Assembly: GCF_003628445.1 (NCBI RefSeq)
Contig: NZ_RBZO01000006.1
Location: 62,001-126,000, forward strand
Reading direction: 5' to 3'
DNA length: 64,000 bases
DNA from: Oceanobacillus bengalensis
Lineage (GTDB): Bacteria; Bacillota; Bacilli; Bacillales; Amphibacillaceae
Shown: piece by piece, positions 1 to 8,829 of the stretch
How the letters are laid out: every line of letters begins with the position of its first letter
How positions within the stretch are numbered: the stretch's first letter is position 1
Position numbers and translations under genes: made by a program
The notes under the pieces: generated by a model
What the model saw: only the letters and a program-made list of their open reading frames with translations
Database searches by the model: none
What the model was told of the DNA's origin: nothing

Positions 1-1
1 G

Positions 2-997
2 AAGCTATTTTTTAAAGAACATGCTTTATTAATTGCCGTACAGGTTATTCAATTTACAGTAATTGTAGCCGTTTACTGGCTTAATGGGGATCACCATATT
101 AAAACTGCACTCTATGCTATTTTTCTAGGCTTCTTTTTCCTCGGTTGCTATCTACTCTACCATTTTTATAGCCGCCGGAAATTCTTTGAGCGACTTGATA
201 AACCGCTTGAGTTCCTTGATGACTCCTTCCAAAAAACCGACCAGACTCCTGTGTCCATTGCATTAGATAGCCTTTTAAAAGATCAGTATAATCTTTACCA
301 GAAGGAGATCAAACGATTAGAGTCTAAACAGGAGGAGCATCTGAAATTTATGGATCAATGGGTGCATCAGATGAAGACACCGCTATCTGTTATTGAACTT
401 ACCGCACAAAATTTAGATGAACCAGATTCATCTAATATTCGTGAAGAAACAGAACGAATGAAAAATTCCTTACATACGATTTTATATATGGCACGTTTAC
501 GCTCCATTGAACAGGATTTTCATATAAAACCTGTATCCCTATTGAAATTAATTCATGAAGTAAATAGCGAAAATAAGCGTTTTTATATTAGGAACAAGGT
601 TTATCCGAAATTTCAAGCTGAAAAAGAAATTACGGTAGAAACAGATGAAAAATGGCTGTTTTTTATTGTTTCACAATTGATACATAATGCAGTGAAGTAT
701 ACAAAAGGAAAAAGTGGCAACATCCATATTTCCATTTATGAAAGAGAATCCGAAGCAGTATTAGAAGTAATGGATTCTGGTGTAGGTATTCCACAATCGG
801 ATCACAAACGAATTTTTGAAGCCTTTTATACAGGTGAAAATGGACGCAAATTTAGAGAGTCTACTGGTATGGGCCTCTACTTAACGAAGGAAGCTTCTGT
901 TCAACTTGGGCATCGAATAGAAATGGATTCAAAAGTTAACGAAGGGACGACTTTTCGAATCATTTTCTCCCCTACACAAAACCTTACAAACTTGTAA
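2..997 (+). CDS. Bce-type intramembrane-sensing histidine kinase, 5' end outside window
   Basis: Sensor kinase of a bacitracin/peptide-sensing module; it would phosphorylate a response regulator encoded to the left of the window. The frame is open from base 2 and no start is visible, so the N-terminus is cut by the window edge. Two membrane segments lie in the first ~55 visible residues with almost no loop between them, as in BceS-type kinases that sense through their transporter. The H-box reads WVHQMKTPLSVIE, followed by an HATPase domain with N-box (LIHNAVKY), DSGVGIP and GMGLYL motifs. The internal ATG at 251 would remove the membrane part and is not a likely start. The ABC genes follow directly. 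Confidence 0.93.
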   Translation, partial: KLFFKEHALLIAVQVIQFTVIVAVYWLNGDHHIKTALYAIFLGFFFLGCYLLYHFYSRRKFFERLDKPLEFLDDSFQKTDQTPVSIALDSLLKDQYNLYQKEIKRLESKQEEHLKFMDQWVHQMKTPLSVIELTAQNLDEPDSSNIREETERMKNSLHTILYMARLRSIEQDFHIKPVSLLKLIHEVNSENKRFYIRNKVYPKFQAEKEITVETDEKWLFFIVSQLIHNAVKYTKGKSGNIHISIYERESEAVLEVMDSGVGIPQSDHKRIFEAFYTGENGRKFRESTGMGLYLTKEASVQLGHRIEMDSKVNEGTTFRIIFSPTQNLTNL

Positions 998-999
998 GG
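982..999. promoter_or_regulatory. BceR-type response regulator box
   Basis: CCTTACAAACTTGTAAGG is an 8+8 inverted repeat with a 2-base centre. It contains TTACA-N4-TGTAA, which fits the TNACA-N4-TGTAA binding consensus known for BceR-like regulators. It overlaps the stop codon of the kinase gene and lies about 45 bases upstream of a TATACT (1042-1047) that could be the -10 of the transporter promoter. This fits kinase and regulator being expressed constitutively and the transporter being induced by its own sensor. Confidence 0.75.
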
Positions 1000-1091
1000 A
1001 AAATGAAAGAAGAATCGATTTTTAATGTATATAACAGAGGGTATACTAAGGTCACAAGTTGAAGTGTTATTATCTGAAAGGAGAGCTTGTG

Positions 1092-1856
1092 ATGCTGAAC
1101 GTAAAAGAAGTTAGTAAAATATATGAAGGAAAAATGGCATACCGCGCATTAACAGATATTAATTTAACCATTGAAACAGGAGAATTCGTTGGAATAATGG
1201 GGCCATCTGGAAGTGGGAAGACTACCCTACTTAATATGATTGCAACCATTGATGAACCAACTACAGGAGAAATTCTGATTAATGAAAAGAACCCGCACAA
1301 ACTAAAAAAAGATGCATTGGCTAAATTTCGCAGACAGGAATTGGGGTTTGTATTCCAAGACTTTAATTTACTTCACACATTAACGGTCGAAGAAAATATT
1401 GTCCTTCCACTAACACTTGATGGTACGAAAGTAAAGGTAATGAAAAATAAGGCAAATGAAATTGCTGAAAAACTCGGGATTACACACATTATGCAAAAAC
1501 GCACGTACGAAATTTCTGGTGGACAGGCACAACGAGTTGCTATTGCTCGAGCGATGATCCACACACCAAAACTATTACTTGCAGATGAGCCAACTGGAAA
1601 TCTCGACTCGAAATCTTCTAAGGATGTCATGGAGATGCTGCAAACGATTAATCAAAAGGAGCGTACGACAATGATGCTCGTTACCCATGATCCTCAAGCT
1701 GCGAGCTACTGTAATCGAGTTGTCTTTATTCGTGATGGTAAATTTTATTCTGAAATTCACCGTGGTGATAATCGACAAGCCTTTTTCCAAAAAATTATTG
1801 ATACACTTTCCTTACTAGGGGGGGATGGGCATGACCTTTCGTCAATTCGCCTTTAA
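1092..1856 (+). CDS. BceA-like ABC transporter ATP-binding protein
   Basis: ATPase of a peptide-antibiotic detoxification transporter (MacB/BceA type). Walker [10 protein letters not shown] is at residues 37-45, the signature SGGQAQR near 141-147 and Walker B LLLADEPT near 160-167. The start at 1092 is chosen because a GAAAGGAGAG site lies just upstream; an in-frame ATG at 1059 has no ribosome site and would add eleven unconserved residues. The last 26 bases overlap the permease gene, indicating translational coupling. Length (254 aa) is normal for the family. The inferred role is export or target removal of bacitracin-like peptides, the substrate not being readable from sequence. Confidence 0.95.
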   Translation: MLNVKEVSKIYEGKMAYRALTDINLTIETGEFVGIMGPSGSGKTTLLNMIATIDEPTTGEILINEKNPHKLKKDALAKFRRQELGFVFQDFNLLHTLTVEENIVLPLTLDGTKVKVMKNKANEIAEKLGITHIMQKRTYEISGGQAQRVAIARAMIHTPKLLLADEPTGNLDSKSSKDVMEMLQTINQKERTTMMLVTHDPQAASYCNRVVFIRDGKFYSEIHRGDNRQAFFQKIIDTLSLLGGDGHDLSSIRL

Positions 1857-3708
1857 GAATGTCACGCGTAACAAAAGGTTATATGCCGCATACTTTCTTA
1901 GTATTCTCTTTACCGTAATGGTCTTTTTTACATTTGCCATATTTTCTTTTCATCCGGTACTTAGTGCGGATGGTTTTAATTCCAGTGTTACAAAAGGGAT
2001 GAATATTGCTGGTGGCATTATTTATGTCTTTTCGTTCTTCTTTATTTTGTATGCAATGAGCTCCTTCTTACAATCCCGAAAGAAAGAATTCGGTTTATTG
2101 ATGATGCAGGGAATGTCACTAAAGCAACTACGTACCATGGTTTTTCTAGAAAATATGGTGATAGGATTTTTCGCAACGATTGGCGGGATTCTAATTGGTT
2201 TAGTGTTTGCGAAATTGATCTTGTTGTTGGCCGAGAATGTATTAGTCATTGACAACAGCCTGAATTTTTACTTTCCGATAGAGGCGATTCTGTTATCATT
2301 CTTATCCTTTATTGTGTTGTTCTTCTTTATTTCTTTGTTTGTTTCCTATATTTTAAGAAGTAAAAAACTTGGTGATTTAATTAAAGGAAATAAGAAGTTT
2401 AGAGGAGAGCCTAAGGCAAATATCTTTTTAACCTTGATAGCCATCATTCTCTTAGCAGCAGGCTATATCGTAGCATTGGTAACGGAGGGAATGGATGTAC
2501 TAGCAGTTATGTTGCCAGTAATTATTGTTGTTACCATTGGCACCTATCTGTTGTTTACACAACTTAGTGTGTTCATTATACACAAGCTGAAGAAAAATGA
2601 GTCAGTCTTCTGGTACAAAACAAATATGATTCTTTTTTCTGATCTATCTTTCCGATTAAAAGATAATGCACGAACATTCTTCATGGTAGCAATGGTCTCA
2701 ACGGTTGCATTTAGTGCAATTGGAACATTATTCGGGTTTCAAACGTTACTTACAGAGGGGATAAAGATCGGGAATCCGAATACATTTACCTATACGTTAA
2801 ATGATAGTGAAGAGCAGGATGTAGCTTTCATCAATAAAACACTACTTGACGAGGGTATTGAGACTGAAACGGCACAAGCAAACCTTCGCTACTTTGAAAT
2901 AGCAGAAGATCCTCATATATTGATAGCAAAAGAAACAGACTATAACCAGCTTGCGAACCTTATTGGAGAAGAAAATATAGAGATTCAAGATGGACAAGTG
3001 TTCGTAGTAGAATATGAAGGAATGGAAGATTTTGCGCAAACGGATGAATTATTAAATCAAGCAATTAAGCTAAACTCAGGGGAAACATTGAAACCAAATG
3101 CAAATGAAGTTATATATTCAAGAGCTCTTCCTGCAACAGATTCTTATTATGTTGTTTCAGACCATGATTATGAAGAGCTCGCCACCATTCCAACGCATGA
3201 AGAAAGCTTTCATGCATGGCAGGCTACAGAAGGGGAACAGGGAGTTTTAGAAGCTGCTGAGAAGTTATATAGCGAACTACCTCCTTATGAAATTACTGCA
3301 GGTGCGTATGATGTTTATCAAATAAATAAGCAGTACAGTCCGATCTTATTTGTTGGATTATTTATCGGTATTGTCTTTTTCGTATCTGCTGGTAGTTTCT
3401 TATATTTCCGACTTTATATGGATTTGGACGAAGATAAACAAAAATTTAAGTCGATTGCCAAAATGGGCCTAAGCAATAAAGAGTTGAAGAAGGTATTGAA
3501 TAGACAAATTATGATTCTATTCTTTGCACCAATCATTGTCGCGCTTATTCACGGGGCAGTTGCTCTTACTGCACTATCCCATATGTTCTTCTATGATTTA
3601 TTGAAGGAATCGATAATTGTTCTAAGTGCATTCTTCGTTATTCAAGTTATCTACTTTTTCATTGTACGCTTTTTCTATACCAAACAGATTAAAGCGGAGA
3701 TTCTATAG
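1831..3708 (+). CDS. BceB-like FtsX-type ABC permease
   Basis: Large permease partner of the preceding ATPase. The layout is that of BceB: one N-terminal membrane helix, FtsX-like helix groups, a large extracellular domain at about residues 300-505 between helices 7 and 8, then three C-terminal helices. That external domain is what senses peptide antibiotic and signals to the BceS kinase in studied modules. The start at 1831 (MTFRQFAF) follows an AGGGGGGGA site; an ATG two codons earlier (1825) is also possible. At 625 residues it has family-typical length. A strong terminator follows immediately. Confidence 0.94.
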   Translation: MTFRQFAFKNVTRNKRLYAAYFLSILFTVMVFFTFAIFSFHPVLSADGFNSSVTKGMNIAGGIIYVFSFFFILYAMSSFLQSRKKEFGLLMMQGMSLKQLRTMVFLENMVIGFFATIGGILIGLVFAKLILLLAENVLVIDNSLNFYFPIEAILLSFLSFIVLFFFISLFVSYILRSKKLGDLIKGNKKFRGEPKANIFLTLIAIILLAAGYIVALVTEGMDVLAVMLPVIIVVTIGTYLLFTQLSVFIIHKLKKNESVFWYKTNMILFSDLSFRLKDNARTFFMVAMVSTVAFSAIGTLFGFQTLLTEGIKIGNPNTFTYTLNDSEEQDVAFINKTLLDEGIETETAQANLRYFEIAEDPHILIAKETDYNQLANLIGEENIEIQDGQVFVVEYEGMEDFAQTDELLNQAIKLNSGETLKPNANEVIYSRALPATDSYYVVSDHDYEELATIPTHEESFHAWQATEGEQGVLEAAEKLYSELPPYEITAGAYDVYQINKQYSPILFVGLFIGIVFFVSAGSFLYFRLYMDLDEDKQKFKSIAKMGLSNKELKKVLNRQIMILFFAPIIVALIHGAVALTALSHMFFYDLLKESIIVLSAFFVIQVIYFFIVRFFYTKQIKAEIL

Positions 3709-3715
3709 AAAGGTG

Positions 3716-3756
3716 AAAGACATCTAATGCTTATTGTATTAGATGTCTTTCGTTTT
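3716..3756 (+). terminator. Rho-independent terminator of Bce-like operon
   Basis: A perfect 13-bp stem AAAGACATCTAAT / ATTAGATGTCTTT with a 9-base loop, followed by CGTTTT, begins 8 bases after the permease stop. Confidence 0.9.
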
Positions 3757-3767
3757 GGATATCGCAT

Positions 3768-3816
3768 TCGACAATATTCATCAATATCCATCAATATTCG
3801 ACAAGTGACAGGCACC
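3768..3816 (+). repeat. GACAGGCACC palindromic repeat, copy 1 (one arm)
   Basis: Contains TTCGACAA followed by GTGACAGGCACC, the right arm of a repeat seen four more times in this window. The left arm GGTGCCTGTCAC is absent; instead there are tandem TCAATAT(T/C) units. Its right edge abuts the damaged nucleotidyltransferase frame that follows. Confidence 0.75.
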
Positions 3817-4624
3817 AAATTACTATGATTGGAAAACGTGCCCTTCTGATATAAGGGATTTTATCTATAATCTACAAAAAGGAGTTACAGGAATCATAAC
3901 GGATGATTTACTAGGTTTTTATTTACATGGTTCTTTAGCTATGGGAGGATTTAATCCGAAAAGTAGCGATATCGATATTTTAGTGATTACGAACTCATCA
4001 ATGAAAATGGAGGATAAAAGGAATTTAGCACAGTTCTTCCTACATCAATCTAATTCCCCATATCCAATAGAAATAAGTTTCCTACATATAGAACAATTAA
4101 GGAATTGGCAACATCCCTGTCCGTATGATTTTCATTATAGTGAATTCTGGAGAGAGCGATATGAAAGTGATTTATTAAAAGGTACATACAATTATTTTAG
4201 TGAAGACCTTCACGTCGACACAGATTTGGCAGCTCACATTACAATTATTAATCATCGAGGCATATGTATCGATGGTGAACCTATTAAAAAAGTATTCCCT
4301 TCCGTTCCTAAATCAGATTATTTGTCGGCAATAATCAGTGATTATCAGGAGTGTATAGAAAATATTGAAGAAGACCCCATTTATTGTTCTTTAAATTTGA
4401 TTAGAGTGTTTTGGTATCTAAAAGAAGGAGTAATTTCATCAAAGCAAGAAGCTGGGATTTGGGGACTAAAAACGTTACCACACGAATTAGAAATCACGAT
4501 TAGAAAAGTTGTTAATAGTTATGCAGATAGGAAAGATACTTATTCTTTTGAAAAAGATGAACTTATCTTGCTAAGGAACTATATTTCAGAAAAGGTTCAA
4601 GAATTATTACGGGTGCTTAATTAA
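3809..4624 (+). pseudogene. aminoglycoside adenylyltransferase-like nucleotidyltransferase, start codon lost
   Basis: Encodes an AadA-like nucleotidyltransferase: FYLHGSLAMGGF, SSDIDILV and a helical C-terminal domain. The family start would lie just before YYDWKTCPSDIRDF. That stretch is in frame from 3815 but has no ATG, GTG or TTG: the frame opens inside the GACAGGCACC repeat just after a TGA at 3806. The first ATG (3941) falls after the HGS part of the catalytic G-S motif, so a protein from there would lack a needed motif. The 3' end is intact. The gene was probably 5'-truncated when the repeat arrived; translation from an unusual codon cannot be excluded. Confidence 0.75.
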
Positions 4625-4687
4625 AAGAAGGATAACCGCTTTTTTTGTTGAATTTATTACATAATATAAAAAAAAGAGGTAATTATC

Positions 4688-5209
4688 ATGATAGCTAATA
4701 GTGAAAAAGAAATGCTGTTACTTAATAGCAACCAAAATTTTAAAACTTTACTCGAAATAATTGAAACCATCCCTAGTAGAAAAAGGAATATTTCTGTTGA
4801 AACGGGGGAAAGAGATAAGAATTTTCGTGATGTGTTAATGCATCTTTATGAATGGCACGCCATGCTTGAGAGATGGTATAGAGAAGGAATGGATGGAGAT
4901 ACTCCATTTATGCCAGCACGCGGGTTTAAATGGAAGACTATTAAGCTACTTAATATACAAATTTGGGAAAACTATCAAGATGTAACATTAAACCAAGCGA
5001 TCAAGAAGTTGGCGTTAAGCCATGAAAGAGTAATGAATCTAATTAAATCACATTCCAATGAAGAAATCATGACCAAAAAATATTATAAGTGGACAAAAAC
5101 GAGTAATTTATACAGCTATTTTGCAGCAAACACTTCCAATCATTACATATGGGCTATCAAAAAATGTGAAATTATTGCAAAGCAAATAAAAGAAAGGGAG
5201 ATGAATTGA
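4688..5209 (+). CDS. ClbS/DfsB-family four-helix protein (DUF1706)
   Basis: A 173-residue protein resembling the ClbS/DfsB family, a DinB-like four-helix-bundle group that includes colibactin self-protection proteins. Visible family traits are the early RDVLMHLYEWHAMLERWY helix, the WKT(I) patch and a late FAANTSNHYIWAIKK helix. AAAAGAGGT lies just upstream of the ATG. Role here is not known; a stress or toxin-protection job would be inference. It lies between the damaged nucleotidyltransferase and a long non-coding stretch. Confidence 0.75.
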   Translation: MIANSEKEMLLLNSNQNFKTLLEIIETIPSRKRNISVETGERDKNFRDVLMHLYEWHAMLERWYREGMDGDTPFMPARGFKWKTIKLLNIQIWENYQDVTLNQAIKKLALSHERVMNLIKSHSNEEIMTKKYYKWTKTSNLYSYFAANTSNHYIWAIKKCEIIAKQIKEREMN

Positions 5210-5575
5210 ATAGGAATTACAACAGAAATTAGAACAAATTAAATGGGCGAGTGGGTTTGTAGTGGCCAAAAATCATGACAAAAAAACAGAAATTAGTTAT
5301 CCTAACTAGTTCTGTTCTAAAGTGCTGTTAGACATCAGATGTAAGTTTCGGTAGAATCAGGATTTAACGTAAGTGATACGTAATGAGTATCGGGTATGAA
5401 TATGAGCACTCCACTACATGCATTAACGAAACAATTTAATTAACGTCAGAACGAAGGAAACCTCCTAACGTTATCCATATTGATTCAACCCTCCTCAAAT
5501 AGTGACAAATAATGTTGCAAGTAATAGAAAAAATATTGTAGGAATTCGGAATAGAGATTGAAGAAATTAAAAGAG
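5210..5575. other. intergenic region without a recognisable gene
   Basis: No open frame of convincing length on either strand. At 5286-5315 there is an imperfect inverted repeat (ACAGAA...TTCTGT arms with AGTTA/TAACT inside) without a T-run. On the minus strand a GAGGAGGG precedes an ATG near 5482, but the frame stops after ten codons. Possibly decayed sequence. Confidence 0.4.
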
Positions 5576-5617
5576 GTGGCAGTGCCCAATTACTAAAATA
5601 GTAATAGGAACTGCCAC
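5576..5617 (-). terminator. probable terminator of the acidic lipoprotein gene
   Basis: GTGGCAGT / ACTGCCAC outer arms enclose a second TACTA-AAA-TAGTA hairpin. Read on the minus strand the outer stem is followed by CTCTTTTAATTT, so it suits the leftward lipoprotein gene whose stop lies about 80 bases upstream. Confidence 0.55.
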
Positions 5618-5697
5618 TACATTTATATAAAAAAGGGGAGGTTTCAATTTACTAGTTAAAAGGCGTTTAAAGATAAAAAGGTATCACTATATTTTCG

Positions 5698-6057
5698 TTA
5701 TTCAATACTCGTATCTTCTTCACTATCGGGCTCTAATTCAGATTCGGTATTTTCTTCGATTTCTGATTCTAGCTCCTCAGATTCTGAGTCTGCTCCAGAA
5801 TCTGATTCTAGCTCTGAATCAATATCTTCGTCTATATCAGATTCTAATTCAGGGGCTTCACTGTCAGATTCTAAATCGGAATCTAATTCAGTTTCCGTAT
5901 CTGACTCCATATTATTCTCATCTGTTTCTACATTCGTTTCTTCTTCCATATTTTCTTCCGGCTGGGGTTCTTCTTCATCTGTTGTTCCACCGCATGCAGC
6001 TAACGTGATAACAGTAGCGACCAAAGTCATTCCAATTAGAATTTTTTTCAAATACAT
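5698..6057 (-). CDS. acidic repeat lipoprotein
   Basis: A 119-residue predicted lipoprotein. The signal peptide ends in lipobox LAAC (Cys22), so the mature protein is tethered to the outer face of the membrane. The rest is almost entirely Glu, Asp and Ser in irregular repeats of the form (E/D)LESDS(E/D), with no aromatic or globular pattern, so it is probably disordered and strongly negative. GGAAGGAGC precedes the ATG. No enzymatic domain. Possible roles such as cation binding or wall spacing are speculation. No family was recognised beyond low-complexity lipoproteins. Confidence 0.8.
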   Translation of the reverse strand: MYLKKILIGMTLVATVITLAACGGTTDEEEPQPEENMEEETNVETDENNMESDTETELDSDLESDSEAPELESDIDEDIDSELESDSGADSESEELESEIEENTESELEPDSEEDTSIE

Positions 6058-6228
6058 CGGTTTGCTCCTTCCATTTAAGATAACTCTATCATAATCCTGA
6101 AATGTGTAGATAATAAGGGAAGAAGATTACAAACCAATGAATGTTTTGTTGCAATAGTAGAATAGAATTAGACATAAGGTGCTACGGGAAATATCAGAAG
6201 AGGGTTCATTTTTCTTAGCGAGGAGTGC

Positions 6229-6234
6229 TATAAT
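6229..6234 (+). promoter_or_regulatory. candidate -10 element for the M3 peptidase gene
   Basis: A perfect TATAAT ends four bases before the first in-frame ATG (6238). If used, transcription would begin at about that ATG, which argues that translation starts further down. No good -35 is seen at 17 bases. Confidence 0.4.
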
Positions 6235-6237
6235 AAA

Positions 6238-8076
6238 ATGAATAGTTTTAAAAATAATAATCTTTTATGTGTTAAATACATTAAGATACTTAAGGGGGAA
6301 GACAGCATAATACATACGAATTGGAATCTTAATTCCTTGTATAATAATGGAGGAAAATCAACAGAACTTAAAAAATATATTGATTTACTAAGCCATGATC
6401 TTAATCTTTTAAGAGAAAGAATCGGAAAGATTGATCAAGGTAATTCAAATGAAATAATTAATCTTTTCGAAAGTCTTCAAATGGTAATGAGTGGTGTATC
6501 TGAGATAGAGGATTTCTCGGTCTGTGTGTATGCTGAAAATGTGAAGGGAGAAGAAGGTCCGTTATTAATGAACCTGAGCTCAGAACTAAAAGCAGCGCTT
6601 GATTCTGTTATTGCTGATTTCGAGCTACTACTCATGAACCTACCTGAAGAATTTTATACAGAAATCATTAATTGTGAAGTAGTAAAACCGTATCAATTCT
6701 ATATAGAAGAAAGAAAAAAGCATGCAACAGACAAGCTTTCTATGAAACTAGAAAAAGCAATAAATCAGTTATCTGTCAGCGGTTTTGTTGGATGGGAAGA
6801 CCATTATGAATTAATGATGTCTAGACTGCAAATACCGGATGGGGATAAGTATCTTTCTATTGGTCAAGCACTCAATCAGGTTGAATTTTCAAGTGATAGG
6901 ATCAAACGTAAGAAACTAGCAAAGTCTCTAAATGAAGTGTGTAAAACGAACGAAGATATCTTCGCATCAATTATTAACAATATAACAGGTTTTCGATTAA
7001 CGACGTATAAATTAAGAGGTTGGGATAATCCGCTTAAACAAATGCTAGATCAAAACCGAATCCAGGAAGAGACGTTAAACACCATGCTTGCTGCAATTCA
7101 AGAAAATAAAGGAATCCTACACACTTATTTAGAGCGTAAAGTAAAAATAGAAAAGAAGGAAAATCTCGCTTGGTATGATATATTGGTTCCTAGCTTTTCA
7201 CCAAAAGCAACGATTACATATGAAGAAGCATGTCGACTCGTCATCACACAATTTTACCGATTTGACGAGAAGTTAGGCGCGTTTGCAGAAAATACATTGC
7301 AGCATGGCTGGGTTGAAGCAGAAAATCGTTCAAATAAAATGGCAGGTGCATTCTGTGCTAATCTTCCCGTCTCGAAAGAAAGTAGGATTTTCATGACATT
7401 CTCAGGGAACTACGAAGATGTTGTAACCTTAGCGCATGAGCTTGGACATGCTTATCACAACTCGATTCTACAAGCAGAGCCTATATTCGCTCAGCAAAAA
7501 GGGACAAGTGTAGCAGAGACAGCGTCTACTTTCACGGAGAATCTAGTAATCGATGCCGCCATTGAATCTGCGAATAGTAAAGAAGATAAACTAGCACGAA
7601 TAGAAACAAAAATAATTAGTGGAATGAAATATATCGCAATGCTACCAGCATTATTTGAATTTGAACAGAAATTGTATCAAAGAAGAGCAGATGGAATACT
7701 CACTGCGAATGAAATTTCAAATTTAATGAGTACTTCAGAAAAAGGAATCTATGGAAATACCGTAAATGAGCCAAATACTTATCAATGGATCACACTTAGT
7801 CATTTATATGATACGGAAAAAGCATTTTATAACATTCCATATACAATTGGCTACCTCTTTAGTACGGCTGTTTATGGTTACGCAAAACAACATGGGAATG
7901 GATTCATGCAGAAATACGAAGGCCTACTCAGAAACTCAGGTAGAATGACTGTAGAAGAGCTTGCCTCCACCTATTTGAATCAAGATATGAAGGACATCAG
8001 TTTCTGGAGAGCGTCCATTAAACCTACCCTTGATGCTATTCATGCCTATATAGAACTAACGAATGACGCTATGTAA
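6238..8076 (+). CDS. M3-family oligoendopeptidase (PepF-like zinc peptidase)
   Basis: Cytoplasmic zinc metallopeptidase that degrades oligopeptides. The HEXXH zinc site HELGH lies at residues 400-404 (TLAHELGHAYHN), with the downstream ETASTFTEN helix that provides the third ligand. The long N-terminal helical part is typical of PepF-related enzymes. The start is uncertain: family similarity begins at TNWNLNSLY near residue 26, and the strong ribosome site AAGGGGGAAG (6291-6300) is followed at proper spacing only by ATA codons (6307, 6310). The ATG at 6238 has only a distant GAGGAG and sits on a -10-like box. It could be monocistronic or read into the following acetyltransferase gene. Confidence 0.9.
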   Translation: MNSFKNNNLLCVKYIKILKGEDSIIHTNWNLNSLYNNGGKSTELKKYIDLLSHDLNLLRERIGKIDQGNSNEIINLFESLQMVMSGVSEIEDFSVCVYAENVKGEEGPLLMNLSSELKAALDSVIADFELLLMNLPEEFYTEIINCEVVKPYQFYIEERKKHATDKLSMKLEKAINQLSVSGFVGWEDHYELMMSRLQIPDGDKYLSIGQALNQVEFSSDRIKRKKLAKSLNEVCKTNEDIFASIINNITGFRLTTYKLRGWDNPLKQMLDQNRIQEETLNTMLAAIQENKGILHTYLERKVKIEKKENLAWYDILVPSFSPKATITYEEACRLVITQFYRFDEKLGAFAENTLQHGWVEAENRSNKMAGAFCANLPVSKESRIFMTFSGNYEDVVTLAHELGHAYHNSILQAEPIFAQQKGTSVAETASTFTENLVIDAAIESANSKEDKLARIETKIISGMKYIAMLPALFEFEQKLYQRRADGILTANEISNLMSTSEKGIYGNTVNEPNTYQWITLSHLYDTEKAFYNIPYTIGYLFSTAVYGYAKQHGNGFMQKYEGLLRNSGRMTVEELASTYLNQDMKDISFWRASIKPTLDAIHAYIELTNDAM

Positions 8077-8104
8077 CTACAAAACTTGAGTGGAGTGAGA
8101 TACA

Positions 8105-8656
8105 GTGACAAAAGTATTTCCAATTATTGAAACAGATCGATTAATTTTACGAGAAGTAAACACCAACGATTCAAACGATATGTTGGCCTATTTATCTAAT
8201 ATAGATGTTGTGAAACATATGGGATTAGAACCTTGTCAAACAGAGAAAGAGGTATTAGATGAAATTGCGTGGTATCAAGCGATATATAATGATGGAACAG
8301 GAATTAGATGGGGGATTACTTTAAAGGACGCTGGAAAGGTTATTGGAAGTTGTGGTTTTCTTAATATGAACCCTAAACATTTTCGAACCGAAGTTGGCTA
8401 TGAATTAAGCAAAGATTATTGGGGAAAAGGCATAGCCAGTGAAGCATTACAGGCTGTGGTTCATTATGGGTTCAGTCATTACCGGTTCGAACGAATTGAA
8501 GCATTGATTGAACCCGCTAACCTACCATCGCTAAGACTGGTAGAAAAACAAGGCTTTAAAAGAGAAGGTTTGTTAAGGCATTATGAATTTACTTGTGGCA
8601 AATTCGATGATTTATATATGTATTCGATTTTAAAAGAAGACCTTACCAATATTTAG
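8105..8656 (+). CDS. GNAT acetyltransferase, RimJ/RimL type
   Basis: A 183-residue N-acetyltransferase of the ribosomal-protein-serine/alanine acetyltransferase type: it begins TDRLILREV, and the acetyl-CoA loop reads LSKDYWGKGIASEA, followed by IEALIEPANLPSLRLVEKQGF. Substrate unknown; homologues acetylate protein N-termini or small amines. The start is GTG at 8105 preceded by GGAGTGAG. It lies 28 bases after the peptidase gene in the same direction, so the two could be cotranscribed. Confidence 0.9.
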   Translation: MTKVFPIIETDRLILREVNTNDSNDMLAYLSNIDVVKHMGLEPCQTEKEVLDEIAWYQAIYNDGTGIRWGITLKDAGKVIGSCGFLNMNPKHFRTEVGYELSKDYWGKGIASEALQAVVHYGFSHYRFERIEALIEPANLPSLRLVEKQGFKREGLLRHYEFTCGKFDDLYMYSILKEDLTNI

Positions 8657-8829
8657 ATAATACGCTTCGAGCATCAGAGCAAATAATAAGGTTAATGTTA
8701 TGAGTAGATGGGATTTTATCAAAAAGAGACGAAACAGCACCATAGCTTGTCTAAATATTCGAAAGCTCCTGGCATGGAATTTCCTTTATCCACATATATT
8801 TCTATATCAATATGATGGGGGGTTATTAT

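Noticed and set aside
5482..5520. Leader peptide on the minus strand after GAGGAGGG
   Set aside because: Ten codons only and no adjacent structural gene that it could control.
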